From Chaunax sp. Z400 (Eukaryota > Chordata > Actinopteri > Lophiiformes > Chaunacidae), in the NCBI GenBank assembly GCA_037577475.1, contig CM075202.1, positions 23,202,729-23,266,728 of the forward strand: a stretch of 64,000 nt of DNA. Direction: 5' to 3'. The notes below the pieces were generated by a model, which worked only from the letters and a program-made list of their open reading frames with translations, did no database searches and was not told the origin of the DNA. Positions 25,082-40,900 of this stretch are shown in pieces (the stretch's first letter is position 1; every line of letters begins with the position of its first letter). A program made the translations under genes and the position numbers.

Positions 25082-25809
25082 TGGAAGGAAATCACTCCTG
25101 CTGTGCCCTGTGACCTGGACAAACTACACAAATGGTGGCCACATAAGAAGCTAGCAATATTTTTGTTAAGTTAAAAACAATTAAATTTAAGTTAAGTTTG
25201 TGTTGTCTGAACCAACATTATGATGTTGCATGCAAAACCTATTGTACTGTTAAGTGGGCCTTGATTGATAGTAGTGCTGGGAGTAGTTGTAATCCAAAGT
25301 ACACTAAAATAGCGAATAGGGGAGATACAATTTGTGAAACAGAGATACAATTAAGTCCGAAGTAGGAAAGTCCTGATGTGTTTAATTGTTATATTAAAAG
25401 CACAAGAACAAAATGAGGCTGCAGATAAAAGCCTATGTTTAACGCTCCTTTGGAAAGGAGTTCTACTTGGATAGGTCATGTATTAAGTAATAGTCCTATG
25501 GATACCACTTCCATTTCAATCAAAAGAGACTAGTGGTTGCAGTAAGTAAGAATGTTTATTACAACAAATGATATGTGATAATTAGTATGTTTGAAAGTCT
25601 TTGGTGTCAGAAAGTCTTTGGTGTTCACTCTTCAGGGAAATTGAGATCGAAGGTCATTTGTCCTGAGCAGCAGGAGTCCAGACACTGGTGGTGGTGGCTG
25701 ACCCTGGTGAAGCTGATGAATGATGAAGTTGTTGACACTAAAGACTGGACAGTGATGGGGAGGTGGAGGGTGTGGCGCAGCGTAGTCCTACACGCCTCTC
25801 TGCGCTTCC
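25082..25809. other. Intergenic or 5' region of the following LINE
   Basis: No domain is recognisable. The right part (from about 25560, rich in GGTGGTGG and CTGACCCTGGTG) may belong to the 5' untranslated region of the L2-like element that follows, because it leads directly into that element's leader. Confidence 0.35.
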
Positions 25810-27292
25810 TATAGAGTTACTCAGCCAAAACCCCATAAAGACTGTGTCTGTCCCCCAACCAATGAAATTAATTAAATCAAATACAAGAAGAGTTTCACAT
25901 AAAATCTGATAAAAATTTACATCATCATGAAGTAATTCAAAATAACCAGAGAATAAAAATATTAAGTCATTTAGTAAATGACTTAATATCAGAATATCAG
26001 ATTGATTTATTCTGCCTAACTGAAACCTGGCTATGTCATGAGGATTTTTTTAAATTTTTTATTTATTTATTTTTATTTTTTATTTTATTCATTTATTTAT
26101 TTTTTTGGATACTGTATTCATCCCACAGGGGGAAATGTTAGCTTAAATGAATCCACCCCCCACTCATACTAATACTCACGTTCCTCCAGACAGCGGCCGA
26201 GGAGGTGGAGTCAAAGCAGTTTTTAATTAAAGTTTATTAATAAACCCTCATCTTAAACCTGGTTATAACTCATTTAAAGCCTTAGTCTTAATATTACACA
26301 TCCAGCCTGGAAAACATCACAGCCAATTACATTTGTTATAGTGAACCGCGCTCCTGGTCCATATACAGACTTTTTAGCTGAATATTCAGAGTTCCTTTCA
26401 AGTTAAGTCCTTCAAACAGATAAAGTAATTATTGTGGGTGATTTCAATATTCATGTAGACGTAGTAAATGATCGTCTCTGCTCTGCGTTCATCTCATTAA
26501 TAGAGTCCATTGGCTTCTGTCAGGGTGTACATAAACATACTCACCGCTTTAATCACACCCTCCTAAAAGAAAATGCCTTGAATTGTGTTGTATTACAAAT
26601 GAAAAGTAGTATAATAAGTAATAAAACAGTAGCAAATGAAATTAAAAAAGTTATCTCAAGGCACTTTCCAAGAATAGTAGGTCAAGACCGTACTCTTTAT
26701 TCTACAGAGTCAACAACTGAGTCCCTCAGGGTTCTGTGCTTGGACCAATATTGTTCACCTATATATGCTCCCCTCAGGTAATATTATCGGAAACACTTCA
26801 TTAATTTCCATTGTTATGCAGATGATACACAATTATACTTATCAATGAAACCAGGTGAAACTAATCAACTAATTGAACTTCAGGCATGTCTTACGGATAT
26901 AAAAAACTGGATGACGTCCAATTTTCTGCTACTTAATTCTGACAAAATGGAGGTTATTGTGCTGGGCCCTAAACATCTCAGAAACACACTATCTAATGGT
27001 ATAACCACTATGGATGACATTACCTTGGCCTCCAGCATTACCTTGGCCTCCAGCTCCACCGTGAGGAATCTGGGGGTTATGTTTGATCAGGATATGTCCT
27101 TTAATTCTCATATAAAACACCTTTCTAGGACTGCCGTCTTCCACTTGTTAATATATCAAAAACATGAAGAAAAAAAATCTCAAAAAGATGCAGAAAAATT
27201 TATCCATACATTTGTTTCTTCCAGGCTGGATTATTGTAATTCCCTATTATCAGGCTGTTTGTCTAGGCTGCTCAGTTTTTGTCACTAAGTGT
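25810..27292 (+). mobile_element. L2-like LINE with internal deletion (EN + RT remnants)
   Basis: APE-endonuclease plus reverse-transcriptase element. Endonuclease blocks: FCLTETWL (catalytic Glu) near 26010, SGRGGGV near 26190, and VGDFNIHVD (Asp/Asn pair) at about 26436. The frame then loses the end of the endonuclease and the RT fingers. It resumes with PQGSVLGPILF near 26725, [12 protein letters not shown] (catalytic YADD at 26815-26826), then [20 protein letters not shown] and [14 protein letters not shown] near 27222. Nonsense and frame changes separate the blocks, so it is dead. A retroposon tail interrupts the endonuclease at 26047-26140. A duplicated ITLASS block sits near 27025-27055. 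Confidence 0.85.
26047..26141 (-). mobile_element. Retroposon 3' tail nested in the L2-like LINE
   Basis: On the minus strand the segment reads ATTTCCCCCTGTGGGATGAA followed by an A-rich (AAATA)n run. That matches the tail of the SINE at 43.1 kb (AATTTCCCCACGGGGACAAT). LINE coding text stops just before (CHED) and resumes just after (SLNESTPP), so this is a short, heavily 5'-truncated insertion. Confidence 0.6.
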
Positions 27293-27535
27293 TTCATGTT
27301 AACCTGTCAGGGGACAGTAGACGAAAACTCTGGTACATGGTCCCTCACAGATAAATAATAACTAAAAGCACAGCTGAATTGTGGGATTTTTAAGGGAGCA
27401 GACAGTGTGTTCACAAACATCTGCTGTCCAGATTCCAATCAGTGAAATAAATATTGATCCGTTTGTAATCTGTCATGTTTTTTACTGTGGCTTCTTGTTT
27501 TTTCAGAGGATGTTAGGTGAGTAGACGGTCCTTCA

Positions 27536-27672
27536 GTGTGAGAATTTGGCCAAATGCGTTTGAGACCACCTCTCAATGTGGTCTGAGTGATCAGATCTCA
27601 AATGCATACCCAATGCATCTTGACACACCTGTACATAGAGCTGTCAACTAGTGATTGGATCACACGTGACAG
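27536..27672 (+). mobile_element. Unnamed interspersed repeat, copy A
   Basis: Shares GAGACCACCTCTCAATGTGG, GTGATCAGATCTCAAATGC and CACACCTGTACATAGAGCTG with a second copy at 52765-52895 in the same order and spacing. No coding potential. Probably a non-autonomous DNA transposon fragment; the family is not identified. Confidence 0.55.
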
Positions 27673-28960
27673 ATGTTAATACCAACTCTGTTCAAGGGTA
27701 GAGTTTTGACATGGGAGAGATCTGCTGCCGCTGGCGGTGGACAGGGCCCCAGAAAAGCCAGAAAAGAGTCTAAGGTGCCGGGCCTCGTACATGACAAGCA
27801 GCTCTGCCTCCTCTGCCTGCCAGCAAGTCAAGATCAACCTCAAACATTTATACCATAAAAATATTTGAAAGATTTTGTGTGTTTTTTTTAAGTGGGCTTC
27901 TTGTTATCTAGTAAACATCTGGTTTTGAAATAAAGACTTTTGTAATTAAGCTAATTTTCTTTGCACACATGCAATGAACTTAATCATGTCAGAAGTCAAT
28001 TTTCAGTACCATTTTTTAATAAACCCATTTCAAGCAGCAGAACAACGGATCCACATGAGTGAAAGGTGAGTTTCAGAGATTACAAGAATTTCAAAAGTCA
28101 GAATTCAACCTTTCACGGGTTGAGTCAAATCATCTCTTTTGGATTTTGCTCAAGGGCTATATATGCTAGATAGATAAATGCTAGATATGAGAGATTTGCT
28201 GTACCTCTTTGTTGTTTTGCTATAAAACATATGTTGTATACAAGGACAACAAAAGGTGAGTTTAAGAACATCAGGAAAAATCAGAGCCCAGGGGGTTACT
28301 CTAGTTTAATGTGGATTGTTGCTGAGTGTTGGTTAATCAATGCAGGCACCGGGACAGATACTCCAGCAACACTTGCAGTATTAGGAACAACTTTTTTGTT
28401 GGACAAACATCTTTGTGGCCCGATGACCTTGATGAAGGCCACAAGCCGAAACGCATTGGTTTAAAAATAAAGTTGTACATATAGGCCTACTGTAAGTGTT
28501 GCTGGAGTTTTTGCTTTTTTGGACCTTTTCCCTTCTTCATGCACCTTGAAAGTAGGTGAAGTTGTGCCAGAAATCCCTCTCTGTTTCTACAATATACTGA
28601 GACAGATTCTGTCATCAGAGTGTAAAAGGATATCATAGCCATGTCAAAGTAACATGCACACATGAACCATTCTTATTACAGCAATGAGCAGGACACAGAG
28701 TGGATGGGTCACCAGGATGAACTCCACAGCCTCATTGGGCAGTGTTCTGATACATAATCAGTCAACACGTACTGTTAGCAGCTGAACCCCAGAAGAAAGA
28801 GTCATAAACAGCATACTAGATTTATGGTTAGTCGCTAACAACTGTAACCACAGTGACGACGAGGAACTCCTGACAGGGAACCTATGAGTCAACAGATGTG
28901 TCATATCAACATGTATGAAGGAAATCCATTCAAGAAATGAATCTGTGTTCTTTTCATCAT
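27673..28960. other. Intergenic; LINE-like tail near 28.43 kb
   Basis: At about 28420-28478, GATGAAGGCCACAAGCCGAA followed by ACGCATTGG and AATAAAG is a wording I associate with 3' ends of fish retroposons, but there is no attached body. The rest shows no feature. Confidence 0.35.
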
Positions 28961-31900
28961 ACAGTCATCATGCAGATATCATACAGTTAGCATACAGTCA
29001 TCATACAGTTATCATACAGTTATCATAGAGTTATCATACAGTTATCATGCTGTCATACAGTCATCATACAGTTATCATACAGTCATCATACAGTTATCAT
29101 ACAGTCATCATACAGTTATCATACAGTCATCATACAGTCATACAGTCATCATACAGTTATCATACAGTTATCATATAGTTATCATACAGTCATACAGTGA
29201 TCATACAGTCATACAGTCATCATACAGTCACACAGTTATAATACTGTCATGCAGTCAGCATACAGTTATCATACAATGATACAGTTATCATACAGTCATC
29301 ATACAGTCATACAGTCATCACAGAGTTATCATACAGTCATCATACAGTTATCATACAGTCATCATACAGTCATACAGCCATCATACAGTTATCATACAGT
29401 CATCATATAGTTATCATACAGTCATCCAGTTATCATACTGTCATGCAGTCAGCATACAGTTATCGTACAGTCATACAGTCATCATACAGTCATCATACAG
29501 TTATCATACAGTCATCATACAGTCATCATACAGTTATCATACAGTTATCATACAGTCATCATGCAGTTATCATAGAGTTATCATGCAGTTATCATACAAT
29601 CATCATACAGTCATTATACAGTCATAAAACAGTCATACAGTCATCATACAGTTATCAAACAATCATCATACAGTCATTATACAGTCATAAAACAGTCATA
29701 CAGTCATCATACAGTCATCATACAGTCATCGTGCAGTTATCATAGAGTTATCATGCAGTTATCATACAGTTATCATTAAATCACCATACAGTCACATACA
29801 GCTATCATACAATCATCACACAGTCAGCATACAGTCATCATACAGTCATCATATAGTCATCATACAGTCATACTGTCATCATACAGTTATCATACAGTCA
29901 TCATACAGTTATCATACAGTCATCATATAGTTATCATACAGTCATACAGTTATCATACAGTCATACAGTCATCATACAGTCATACAGTTATCATACTGTC
30001 ATGCAGTCAGCATACAGTTATCATACAGTCATCATACAGTCATCATACAGTTATCATACAGTTATCATACAATCATCATACAGTCATCATACAGTTATCA
30101 AACAATCATCATACAGTCATCATACAGTCATCATACAGTTATCATACAGTTATCATACAGTCATCATGCAGTTATCATAGAGTTATCATGCAGTTATCAT
30201 ACAATCATCATACAGCCATTATTCAGTCATCATACAGTCATCATAAAATCATCATACAGTCATAAAACAGTCATACAGTCATCATACAGTTATCATAGTT
30301 ATCATAAAATCATCATACAATCATCATACAGTCATCATACAGTCATCATACAATTATCATACAGTCATCATAGAGTCATCATACAGTCATCATACAGTCA
30401 TCTTACAGTCATCATACAGTCATCATGCGTCATACAGTCATCATACAGTCATCATACAGTCATCATACAGTCATCATGCAGTTATCATACAGCCAAACAC
30501 TCATCATACAGTTATCATACAATCATCATATAGTCATCATACAGTCATCATACAGTCATCATACATTCATCAAACAGTCATACAGTCATCATACAGTCAT
30601 CATACAATCATCATACAGTCACCATACAGTCATCATACAGTCATACAGTCATCATAGAGTTATCATAGTTATCATACAATCGTCACACAATCATCATACA
30701 GTCATTATACAGTCATCATACAATCGTCATACAGTCATCATACAGTCATCATACAGTTATCATACAGTCATCATACAGTTATCATACAGTCATCATACAG
30801 TCATCATACAGTCATCATACAGTTATCATACAGTCATCATGCAGTTATCATAGAGTTATCATGCAGTTATCATGCAGTTATCATACGGTCATCATACAGT
30901 GATCATACAGTCATCATACAGTTATCATACAGTCATCATACAGTCATCATACAGTCATACAGTCATCATACAGTTATCATACAGTCATTATACAGTCATC
31001 ATACAGTCACAAAGTCATCATACAGTTATCATAGTTTAAATAGAATCATCATACAATCATCATACAATCATCATTCAGTCATCATACAGTCAGACAGTCA
31101 TCATACAGTTATCGTACAATCATCATACAGTCATCATACAGCCATACAGTCATCATACAGCTATCATAGTTATCATACAATCATCATACAGTCATCATAC
31201 AGTCATCATACAATCAGCATACAGTCATCATACAGTCCTCATACAATCATCATACAGTCATACAGTCATCATACAGTCATCATACAGTCATACAGTCACC
31301 ATACAGTTATCATACAGTCATCTAACAGTCATACAGTCATCATACAGTCATCATACATTCATCATACAGTCATCATACAGTCATCATACAGTCATACAGT
31401 CATCATACTGTCATCATACAGTCATTATACAGTCATACAGTCATCATACAGTCATCATACAGTTATCATACAGTCATTATACAGTTATCATACAGTCATC
31501 ATACAGCCAAACACTCATCATACAGTCATCATACAATCATCATACAGTCATCATACAGTCATCTAACAGTCATACAGTCATCATACAGTCATCATACAAT
31601 CATCATACAGTCATCATACAGTCATCATACAGTCATACAGTCATCATACAGTCATCATACAGTCATCATACAGTCATACAGTCACCATACACTTATCATA
31701 CAGTCATCTAACAGTCATACAGTCATCATACAGTCATCATACAATCATCATACAGTCATCATACAGTCATCATACAGTCATACAGTCATCATACTGTCAT
31801 CATACAGTCATCATACAGTCATCATACAGTCATACAGTCATCATACAGTTATCATACAGTCATCATACAGTTATCATACAATCATCATACAGTAAGCATA

Positions 31901-34900
31901 CAGTCATCATACAGTCATCATACAGTCATACAGTCATCATACAGTTATCATACAGTCATTATACAGTTATCATACAGTCATCATACAGCCAAACACTCAT
32001 CATACAGTTATCATACAATCATCATATAGTAATCATACAGTCATCATACAGTCATCATACATTCATCAAACAGTCATACAGTCATCATACAGTCATCATA
32101 CAATCATCATACAATCATCATACAGTCACCATACAGTCATACAGTCATCATAGAGTTATCATAGTTATCATACAATCGTCACACAATCATCACACAGTCA
32201 TCATACAGTCATCATACAATCGTCATACAGTCATCATACAGTCATCATACAGTCATCATACAGTTATCATACAGTCATCATGCAGTTATCATAGAGTTAT
32301 CATGCAGTTATCATGCAGTTATCATACGGTCATCATACAGTGATCATACAGTCATCATACAGTTATCATACAGTCATCATACAGTCATCATACAGTCATA
32401 CAGTCATCATAGAGTTATCATACGGTCATTATACAGTCATCATACAGTCACAAAGTCATCATACAGTTATCATAGTTTAAATACAATCATCATACAATCA
32501 TCATACAATCATCATTCAGTCATCATACAGTCAGACAGTCATCATACAGTTATCATACAATCATCATACAGTCATCATATAGCCATACAGTCATCATCGG
32601 TTATCATAGTTATCATACAATCATCATACAGTCATCATACAGTCATCATACAATCAGCATTCAGTCATCATACAGTCCTCATACAATCATTATACAGTAA
32701 TCATACAGTCATTATACAGTCATACAGTCATCATACAGTTATCATACAGTCATCATACAGCTATCATACAGTCATCATACAGTCATCATACAGTCATACA
32801 CTCATCATACAGATATCATACAATCATCATACAGTCATCATACAGTCATCATACAGTTATCATAGTTATCATACAATCATCATACAGTCATCATACAGTC
32901 ATTGAACAGTCATCATACAGTCATCAAACAGTCGTACAGTCATTAAACAGTCATCATACAGTCATCAAACAGTCATACAGTCATCATACAGTTATCATAC
33001 AATCATCGTATAGTCATCATACAGTCATCATACAATCATCAAACAGTCATACAGTCATGATACAGTTATCATACAATCATCATACAGTCATCATACAGTC
33101 ATAAAGTCATCATAGAGTTATCATAGTTATCATACAATCGTCACACAATCATCATACAGTCATCATATAGTCATCATACAATCGTCATACAGTCATCATA
33201 CAGTCATCATACAGTCATCATACAGTTATCATACAGTCATCATGCAGTTATCATAGAGTTATCATGCAGTTATCATGCAGTTATCATACGGTCATCATAC
33301 AGTGATCATACAGTCATCATACAGTTATCATACAGTCATCATACAGTCATCATACAGTTATCATACAGTTATCATACAGTCATCATACAGTCATCATACA
33401 GTCATACAGTCATCATACAGTTATCATACAGTCATTATACAGTCATCATACAGTCACAAAGTCATCATACAGTTATCATAGTTTAAATAGAATCATCATA
33501 CAATCATCATACAATCATCATTCAGTCATCATACAGTCAGACAGTCATCATACAGTTATCGTACAATCATCATACAGTCATCATACAGCCATACAGTCAT
33601 CATACAGCTATCATAGTTATCATACAATCATCATACAGTCATCATACAGTCATCATACAATCAGCATACAGTCATCATACAGTCCTCATACAATCATCAT
33701 ACAGTCATACAGTCATCATACAGTCATCATACAGTCATACAGTCACCATACAGTTATCATACAGTCATCTAACAGTCATACAGTCATCATACAGTCATCA
33801 TACAATCATCATACAGTCATCATACAGTCATCATACAGTCATACAGTCATCATACTGTCATCATACAGTCATTATACAGTCATACAGTCATCATACAGTC
33901 ATCATACAGTTATCATACAGTCATTATACAGTTATCATACAGTCATCATACAGCCAAACACTCATCATACAGTCATCATACAATCATCATACAGTCATCA
34001 TACAGTCATCTAACAGTCATACAGTCATCATACAGTCATCATACAGTCATCATACAGTCATCATACAGTCATCATACAGTCATACAGTCATCATACAGTC
34101 ATCATACAGTCATCATACAGTCATACAGTCACCATACACTTATCATACAGTCATCTAACAGTCATACAGTCATCATACAGTCATCATACAATCATCATAC
34201 AGTCATCATACAGTCATCATACAGTCATACAGTCATCATACTGTCATCATACAGTCATCATACAGTCATCATACAGTCATACAGTCATCATACAGTTATC
34301 ATACAGTCATCATACAGTTATCATACAATCATCATACAGTAAGCATACAGTCATCATACAGTCATCATACAGTCATACAGTCATCATACAGTTATCATAC
34401 AGTCATTATACAGTTATCATACAGTCATCATACAGCCAAACACTCATCATACAGTTATCATACAATCATCATATAGTAATCATACAGTCATCATACAGTC
34501 ATCATACATTCATCAAACAGTCATACAGTCATCATACAGTCATCATACAATCATCATACAATCATCATACAGTCACCATACAGTCATACAGTCATCATAG
34601 AGTTATCATAGTTATCATACAATCGTCACACAATCATCACACAGTCATCATACAGTCATTATACAATCGTCATACAGTCATCATACAGTCATCATACAGT
34701 CATCATACAGTTATCATACAGTCATCATGCAGTTATCATAGAGTTATCATGCAGTTATCATGCAGTTATCATACGGTCATCATACAGTGATCATACAGTC
34801 ATCATACAGTTATCATACAGTCATCATACAGTCATCATACAGTCATACAGTCATCATACAGTTATCATACGGTCATTATACAGTCATCATACAGTCATCA

Positions 34901-37900
34901 TACAGTTATCATACAGTCATCATGCAGTTATCATAGAGTTATCATGCAGTTATCATGCAGTTATCATACGGTCATCATACAGTGATCATACAGTCATCAT
35001 ACAGTTATCATACAGTCATCATACAGTCATCATACAGTCATACAGTCATCATACAGTTATCATACGGTCATTATACAGTCATCATACAGTCACAAAGTCA
35101 TCATACAGTTATCATAGTTTAAATACAATCATCATACAATCATCATACAATCATCATTCAGTCATCATACAGTCAGACAGTCATCATACAGTTATCATAC
35201 AATCATCATACAGTCATCATACAGCCATACAGTCATCATCGGTTATCATAGTTATCATACAATCATCATACAGTCATCATACAGTCATCATACAATCAGC
35301 ATTCAGTCATCATACAGTCCTCATACAATCATTATACAGTAATCATACAGTCATTATACAGTCATACAGTCATCATACAGTTATCATACAGTCATCATAC
35401 AGCTATCATACAGTCATCATACAGTCATCATACAGTCATACACTCATCATACAGATATCATACAATCATCATACAGTCATCATACAGTCATCATACAGTT
35501 ATCATAGTTATCATACAATCATCATACAGTCATCATACAGTCATTGAACAGTCATCATACAGTCATCAAACAGTCGTACAGTCATTAAACAGTCATCATA
35601 CAGTCATCAAACAGTCATACAGTCATCATACAGTTATCATACAATCATCGTATAGTCATCATACAGTCATCATACAATCATCAAACAGTCATACAGTCAT
35701 GATACAGTTATCATACAATCATCATACAGTCATCATACAGTCATAAAGTCATCATAGAGTTATCATAGTTATCATACAATCGTCACACAATCATCATACA
35801 GTCATCATATAGTCATCATACAATCGTCATACAGTCATCATACAGTCATCATACAGTCATCATACAGTTATCATACAGTCATCATGCAGTTATCATAGAG
35901 TTATCATGCAGTTATCATGCAGTTATCATACGGTCATCATACAGTGATCATACAGTCATCATACAGTTATCATACAGTCATCATACAGTCATCATACAGT
36001 TATCATACGGTCATTATACAGTCATCATACAGTCACAAAGTCATCATACAGTTATCATAGTTTAAATACAATCATCATACAATCATCATACAATCATCAT
36101 TCAGTCATCATACAGTCAGACAGTCATCATACAGTTATCATACAATCATCATACAGTCATCATACAGCCATACAGTCATCATCGGTTATCATAGTTATCA
36201 TACAATCATCATACAGTCATCATACAGTCATCATACAATCAGCATTCAGTCATCACAGTCCTCATACAATCATTATACAGTAATCATACAGTCATTATAC
36301 AGTCATACAGTCATCATACAGTTATCATACAGTCATCATACAGCTATCATACAGTCATCATACAGTCATCATACAGTCATACACCCATCATACAGATATC
36401 ATACAATCATCATACAGTCATCATACAGTCATCAAACAGTCGTACAGTCATTAAACAGTCATCATACAGTCATCAAACAGTCATACAGTCATCATACAGT
36501 TATCATACAATCATCGTATAGTCATCATACAGTCATCATACAATCATCAAACAGTCATACAGTCATGATACAGTTATCATACAATCATCATATTGTCATC
36601 ATACAGTCATCATAGTTATCATACAATCATACAATCATCATACAGTCATCATACAATTATCATACATTCATTATAGAATCATCATCATATCATCAAACAG
36701 TTATCATGCAGTTATCATAGAGTTATCATGCAGTTATCATGCAGTCATCATACAATCATCATACAGTCATCATACAGTCATCATACAGTCATCATACAGT
36801 TATCATACAGTTATCATACACTCATCATACAGTCATACACTCATCATACAGTTATCATACAATCATCAGTCATACAGTCATGATATAGTTATCATACAAT
36901 TATCGTATAGTCATCATACAGTCATCATAGAGTCATCATACAGTCATCTAACAGTCATACAGTCATCATACAGTCATCATACAATCATCATACAGTCATC
37001 ATACAGTCATCATACAGTCATACAGTCATCATACAGTTATCATAGTTATCATACAATCATCACACAATCATCATACAGTCATCATACAGTCATCATACAA
37101 TCATCATACAGTCATCATATAGTCATCATACAATCATCATACAGTTATCATACAGTCATCATACAGTCATCATACAGTCATACAGTCATCATACAGTTAT
37201 CATACAGTCATCATACAGTTATCATACAATCATCATACAGTCATCATACAGTTAACATACAATCATCATACAGTCATCATACAGTCATCATACAGTTATC
37301 ATACAGTCATCATGAAGTTATCATAGAGTTATCATGCAGTTATCATGCAGTTATCATGCGGTCATCATAAAGTCATCATACAGTCATCATACAGTCATAC
37401 AGTTATCATACAGTCATACAGTCATCATATAGTTATCATACAGTCATACAGTTATCATACAGCCATACAGTCATCATACAGTCATACAGTTATCATACAG
37501 TTATCATACAGTCATCATACAGCTATCATACAGTCATCATACAGTCATCATACAGTCATACACCCATCATACAGATATCATACAATCATCATACAGTCAT
37601 CATACAGTCATCATACAGTTATCATAGTTATCATACAATCATCATACAGTCATCAAACAGTCATTGAACAGTCACCATACAGTCATCAAACAGTCGTACA
37701 GTCATTAAACAGTCATCATACAGTCATCAAACAGTCATACAGTCATCATACAGTTATCATACAATCATCGTATAGTCATCATACAGTCATCATACAATCA
37801 TCAAACAGTCATACAGTCATGATACAGTTATCATACAATCATCATATTGTCATCATACAGTCATCATAGTTATCATACAATCATACAATCATCATACAGT

Positions 37901-40900
37901 CATCATACAATTATCATACATTCATTATAGAATCATCATCATATCATCAAACAGTTATCATGCAGTTATCATAGAGTTATCATGCAGTTATCATGCAGTC
38001 ATCATACAATCATCATACAGTCATCATACAGTCATCATACAATCATCATACAGTCATACACTCATCATACAGTTATCATACAATCATCAGTCATACAGTC
38101 ATGATATAGTTATCATACAATCATCGTATAGTCATCATACAGTCATCATAGAGTCATCATACAGTCATCTAACAGTCATACAGTCATCATACAGTCATCA
38201 TACAATCATCATACAGTCATCATACAGTCATCATACAGTTATCACACAATCATCATACAGTCATCATACAGTTAACATACAATCATCATACAGTCATCAT
38301 ACAGTCATCATACAGTCATCATACAGTTATCATACAGTCATCATGAAGTTATCATAGAGTTATCATGCAGTTATTATGCGGTCATCATAAAGTCATCATA
38401 CAGTCATCATACAGTTATCATAGTTATCATACAATCGTCACACAATCATCATACAGTCATCATACAGTCATCATACAATCATCATACAGTCATCATATAG
38501 TCATCATACAATCATCATACAGTTATCATACAGTCATCATACAGTCATCATACAGTCATACAGTCATCATACAGTTATCATACAGTCATCATACAGTTAT
38601 CATACAATCATCATACAGTCATCATACAGTTAACATACAATCATCATACAGTCATCATACAGTCATCATACAGTCATCATACAGTTATCATAGTTATCAT
38701 ACAATCATCATACAGTCCTCATACAGTCATTGAACAGTCATCATACAGTCATCAAACAGTCGTACAGTCATTAAACAGTCATCATACAGTCATCAAACAG
38801 TCATACAGTCATCATACAGTTATCATACAATCATCGTATAGTCATCATACAGTCATCATACAATCATCAAACAGTCATACAGTCATGATACAGTTATCAT
38901 ACAATCATCATATTGTCATCATACAGTCATCATAGTTATCATACAATCATACAATCATCATACAGTCATCATACAATTATCATACATTCATTATAGAATC
39001 ATCATCATATCATCAAACAGTTATCATGCAGTTATCATAGAGTTATCATGCAGTTATCATGCAGTCATCATACAATCATCATACAGTCATCATACAGTCA
39101 TCATACAATCATCATACAGTCATCATACAGTTATCATACAGTTATCATACACTCATCATACAGTCATACACTCATCATACAGTTATCATACAATCATCAG
39201 TCATACAGTCATGATATAGTTATCATACAATCGTCGTATAGTCATCATACAGTCATCATAGAGTCATCATACAGTCATCTAACAGTCATACAGTCATCAT
39301 ACAGTCATCATACAATCATCATACAGTCATCATACAGTCATCATACAGTCATACAGTCATCATACAGTTATCATAGTTATCATACAATCATCACACAATC
39401 ATCATACAGTCATCATACAGTCATCATACAATCATCATACAGTCATCATATAGTCATCATACAATCATCATACAGTTATCATACAGTCATCATACAGTCA
39501 TCATACAGTCATACAGTCATCATACAGTTATCATACAGTCATCATACAGTTATCATACAATCATCATACAGTCATCATACAGTTAACATACAATCATCAT
39601 ACAGTCATCATACAGTTATCATACAGTCATCATGAAGTTATCATAGAGTTATCATGCAGTTATCATGCAGTTATCATGCGGTCATCATAAAGTCATCATA
39701 CAGTCATCATACAGTCATACAGTTATCATACAGTCATACAGTCATCATATAGTTATCATACAGTCATACAGTTATCATACAGCCATACAGTCATCATACA
39801 GTCATACAGTTATCATACAGTTATCATACAGTCATCATACAGCTATCATACAGTCATCATACAGTCATCATACAGTCATACACCCATCATACAGATATCA
39901 TACAATCATCATACAGTCATCATACAGTCATCATACAGTTATCATAGTTATCATACAATCATCATACAGTCATCAAACAGTCATTGAACAGTCACCATAC
40001 AGTCATCAAACAGTCGTACAGTCATTAAACAGTCATCATACAGTCATCAAACAGTCATACAGTCATCATACAGTTATCATACAATCATCGTATAGTCATC
40101 ATACAGTCATCATACAATCATCAAACAGTCATACAGTCATGATACAGTTATCATACAATCATCATATTGTCATCATACAGTCATCATAGTTATCATACAA
40201 TCATACAATCATCATACAGTCATCATACAATTATCATACATTCATTATAGAATCATCATCATATCATCAAACAGTTATCATGCAGTTATCATAGAGTTAT
40301 CATGCAGTTATCATGCAGTCATCATACAATCATCATACAGTCATCATACATTCATCATACAATCATCATACAGTCATCATACAGTTATCATACAGTTATC
40401 ATACACTCATCATACAGTCATACACTCATCATACAGTTATCATACAATCATCAGTCATACAGTCATGATATAGTTATCATACAATCATCGTATAGTCATC
40501 ATACAGTCATCATAGAGTCATCATACAGTCATCTAACAGTCATACAGTCATCATACAGTCATCATACAATCATCATACAGTCATCATACAGTCATCATAC
40601 AGTTATCATACAATCATCATACAGTCATCATACAGTTAACATACAATCATCATACAGTCATCATACAGTCATCATACAGTCATCATACAGTTATCATACA
40701 GTCATCATGAAGTTATCATAGAGTTATCATGCAGTTATTATGCGGTCATCATAAAGTCATCATACAGTCATCATACAGTTATCATAGTTATCATACAATC
40801 GTCACACAATCATCATACAGTCATCATACAGTCATCATACAATCATCATACAGTCATCATATAGTCATCATACAATCATCATACAGTTATCATACAGTCA

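Noticed and set aside
25064..25090. tRNA-Ser gene on the minus strand
   Set aside because: Only the 3' acceptor and T-arm side resembles tRNA-Ser; the rest of a cloverleaf is absent, so a primer-binding site or chance match is more likely.
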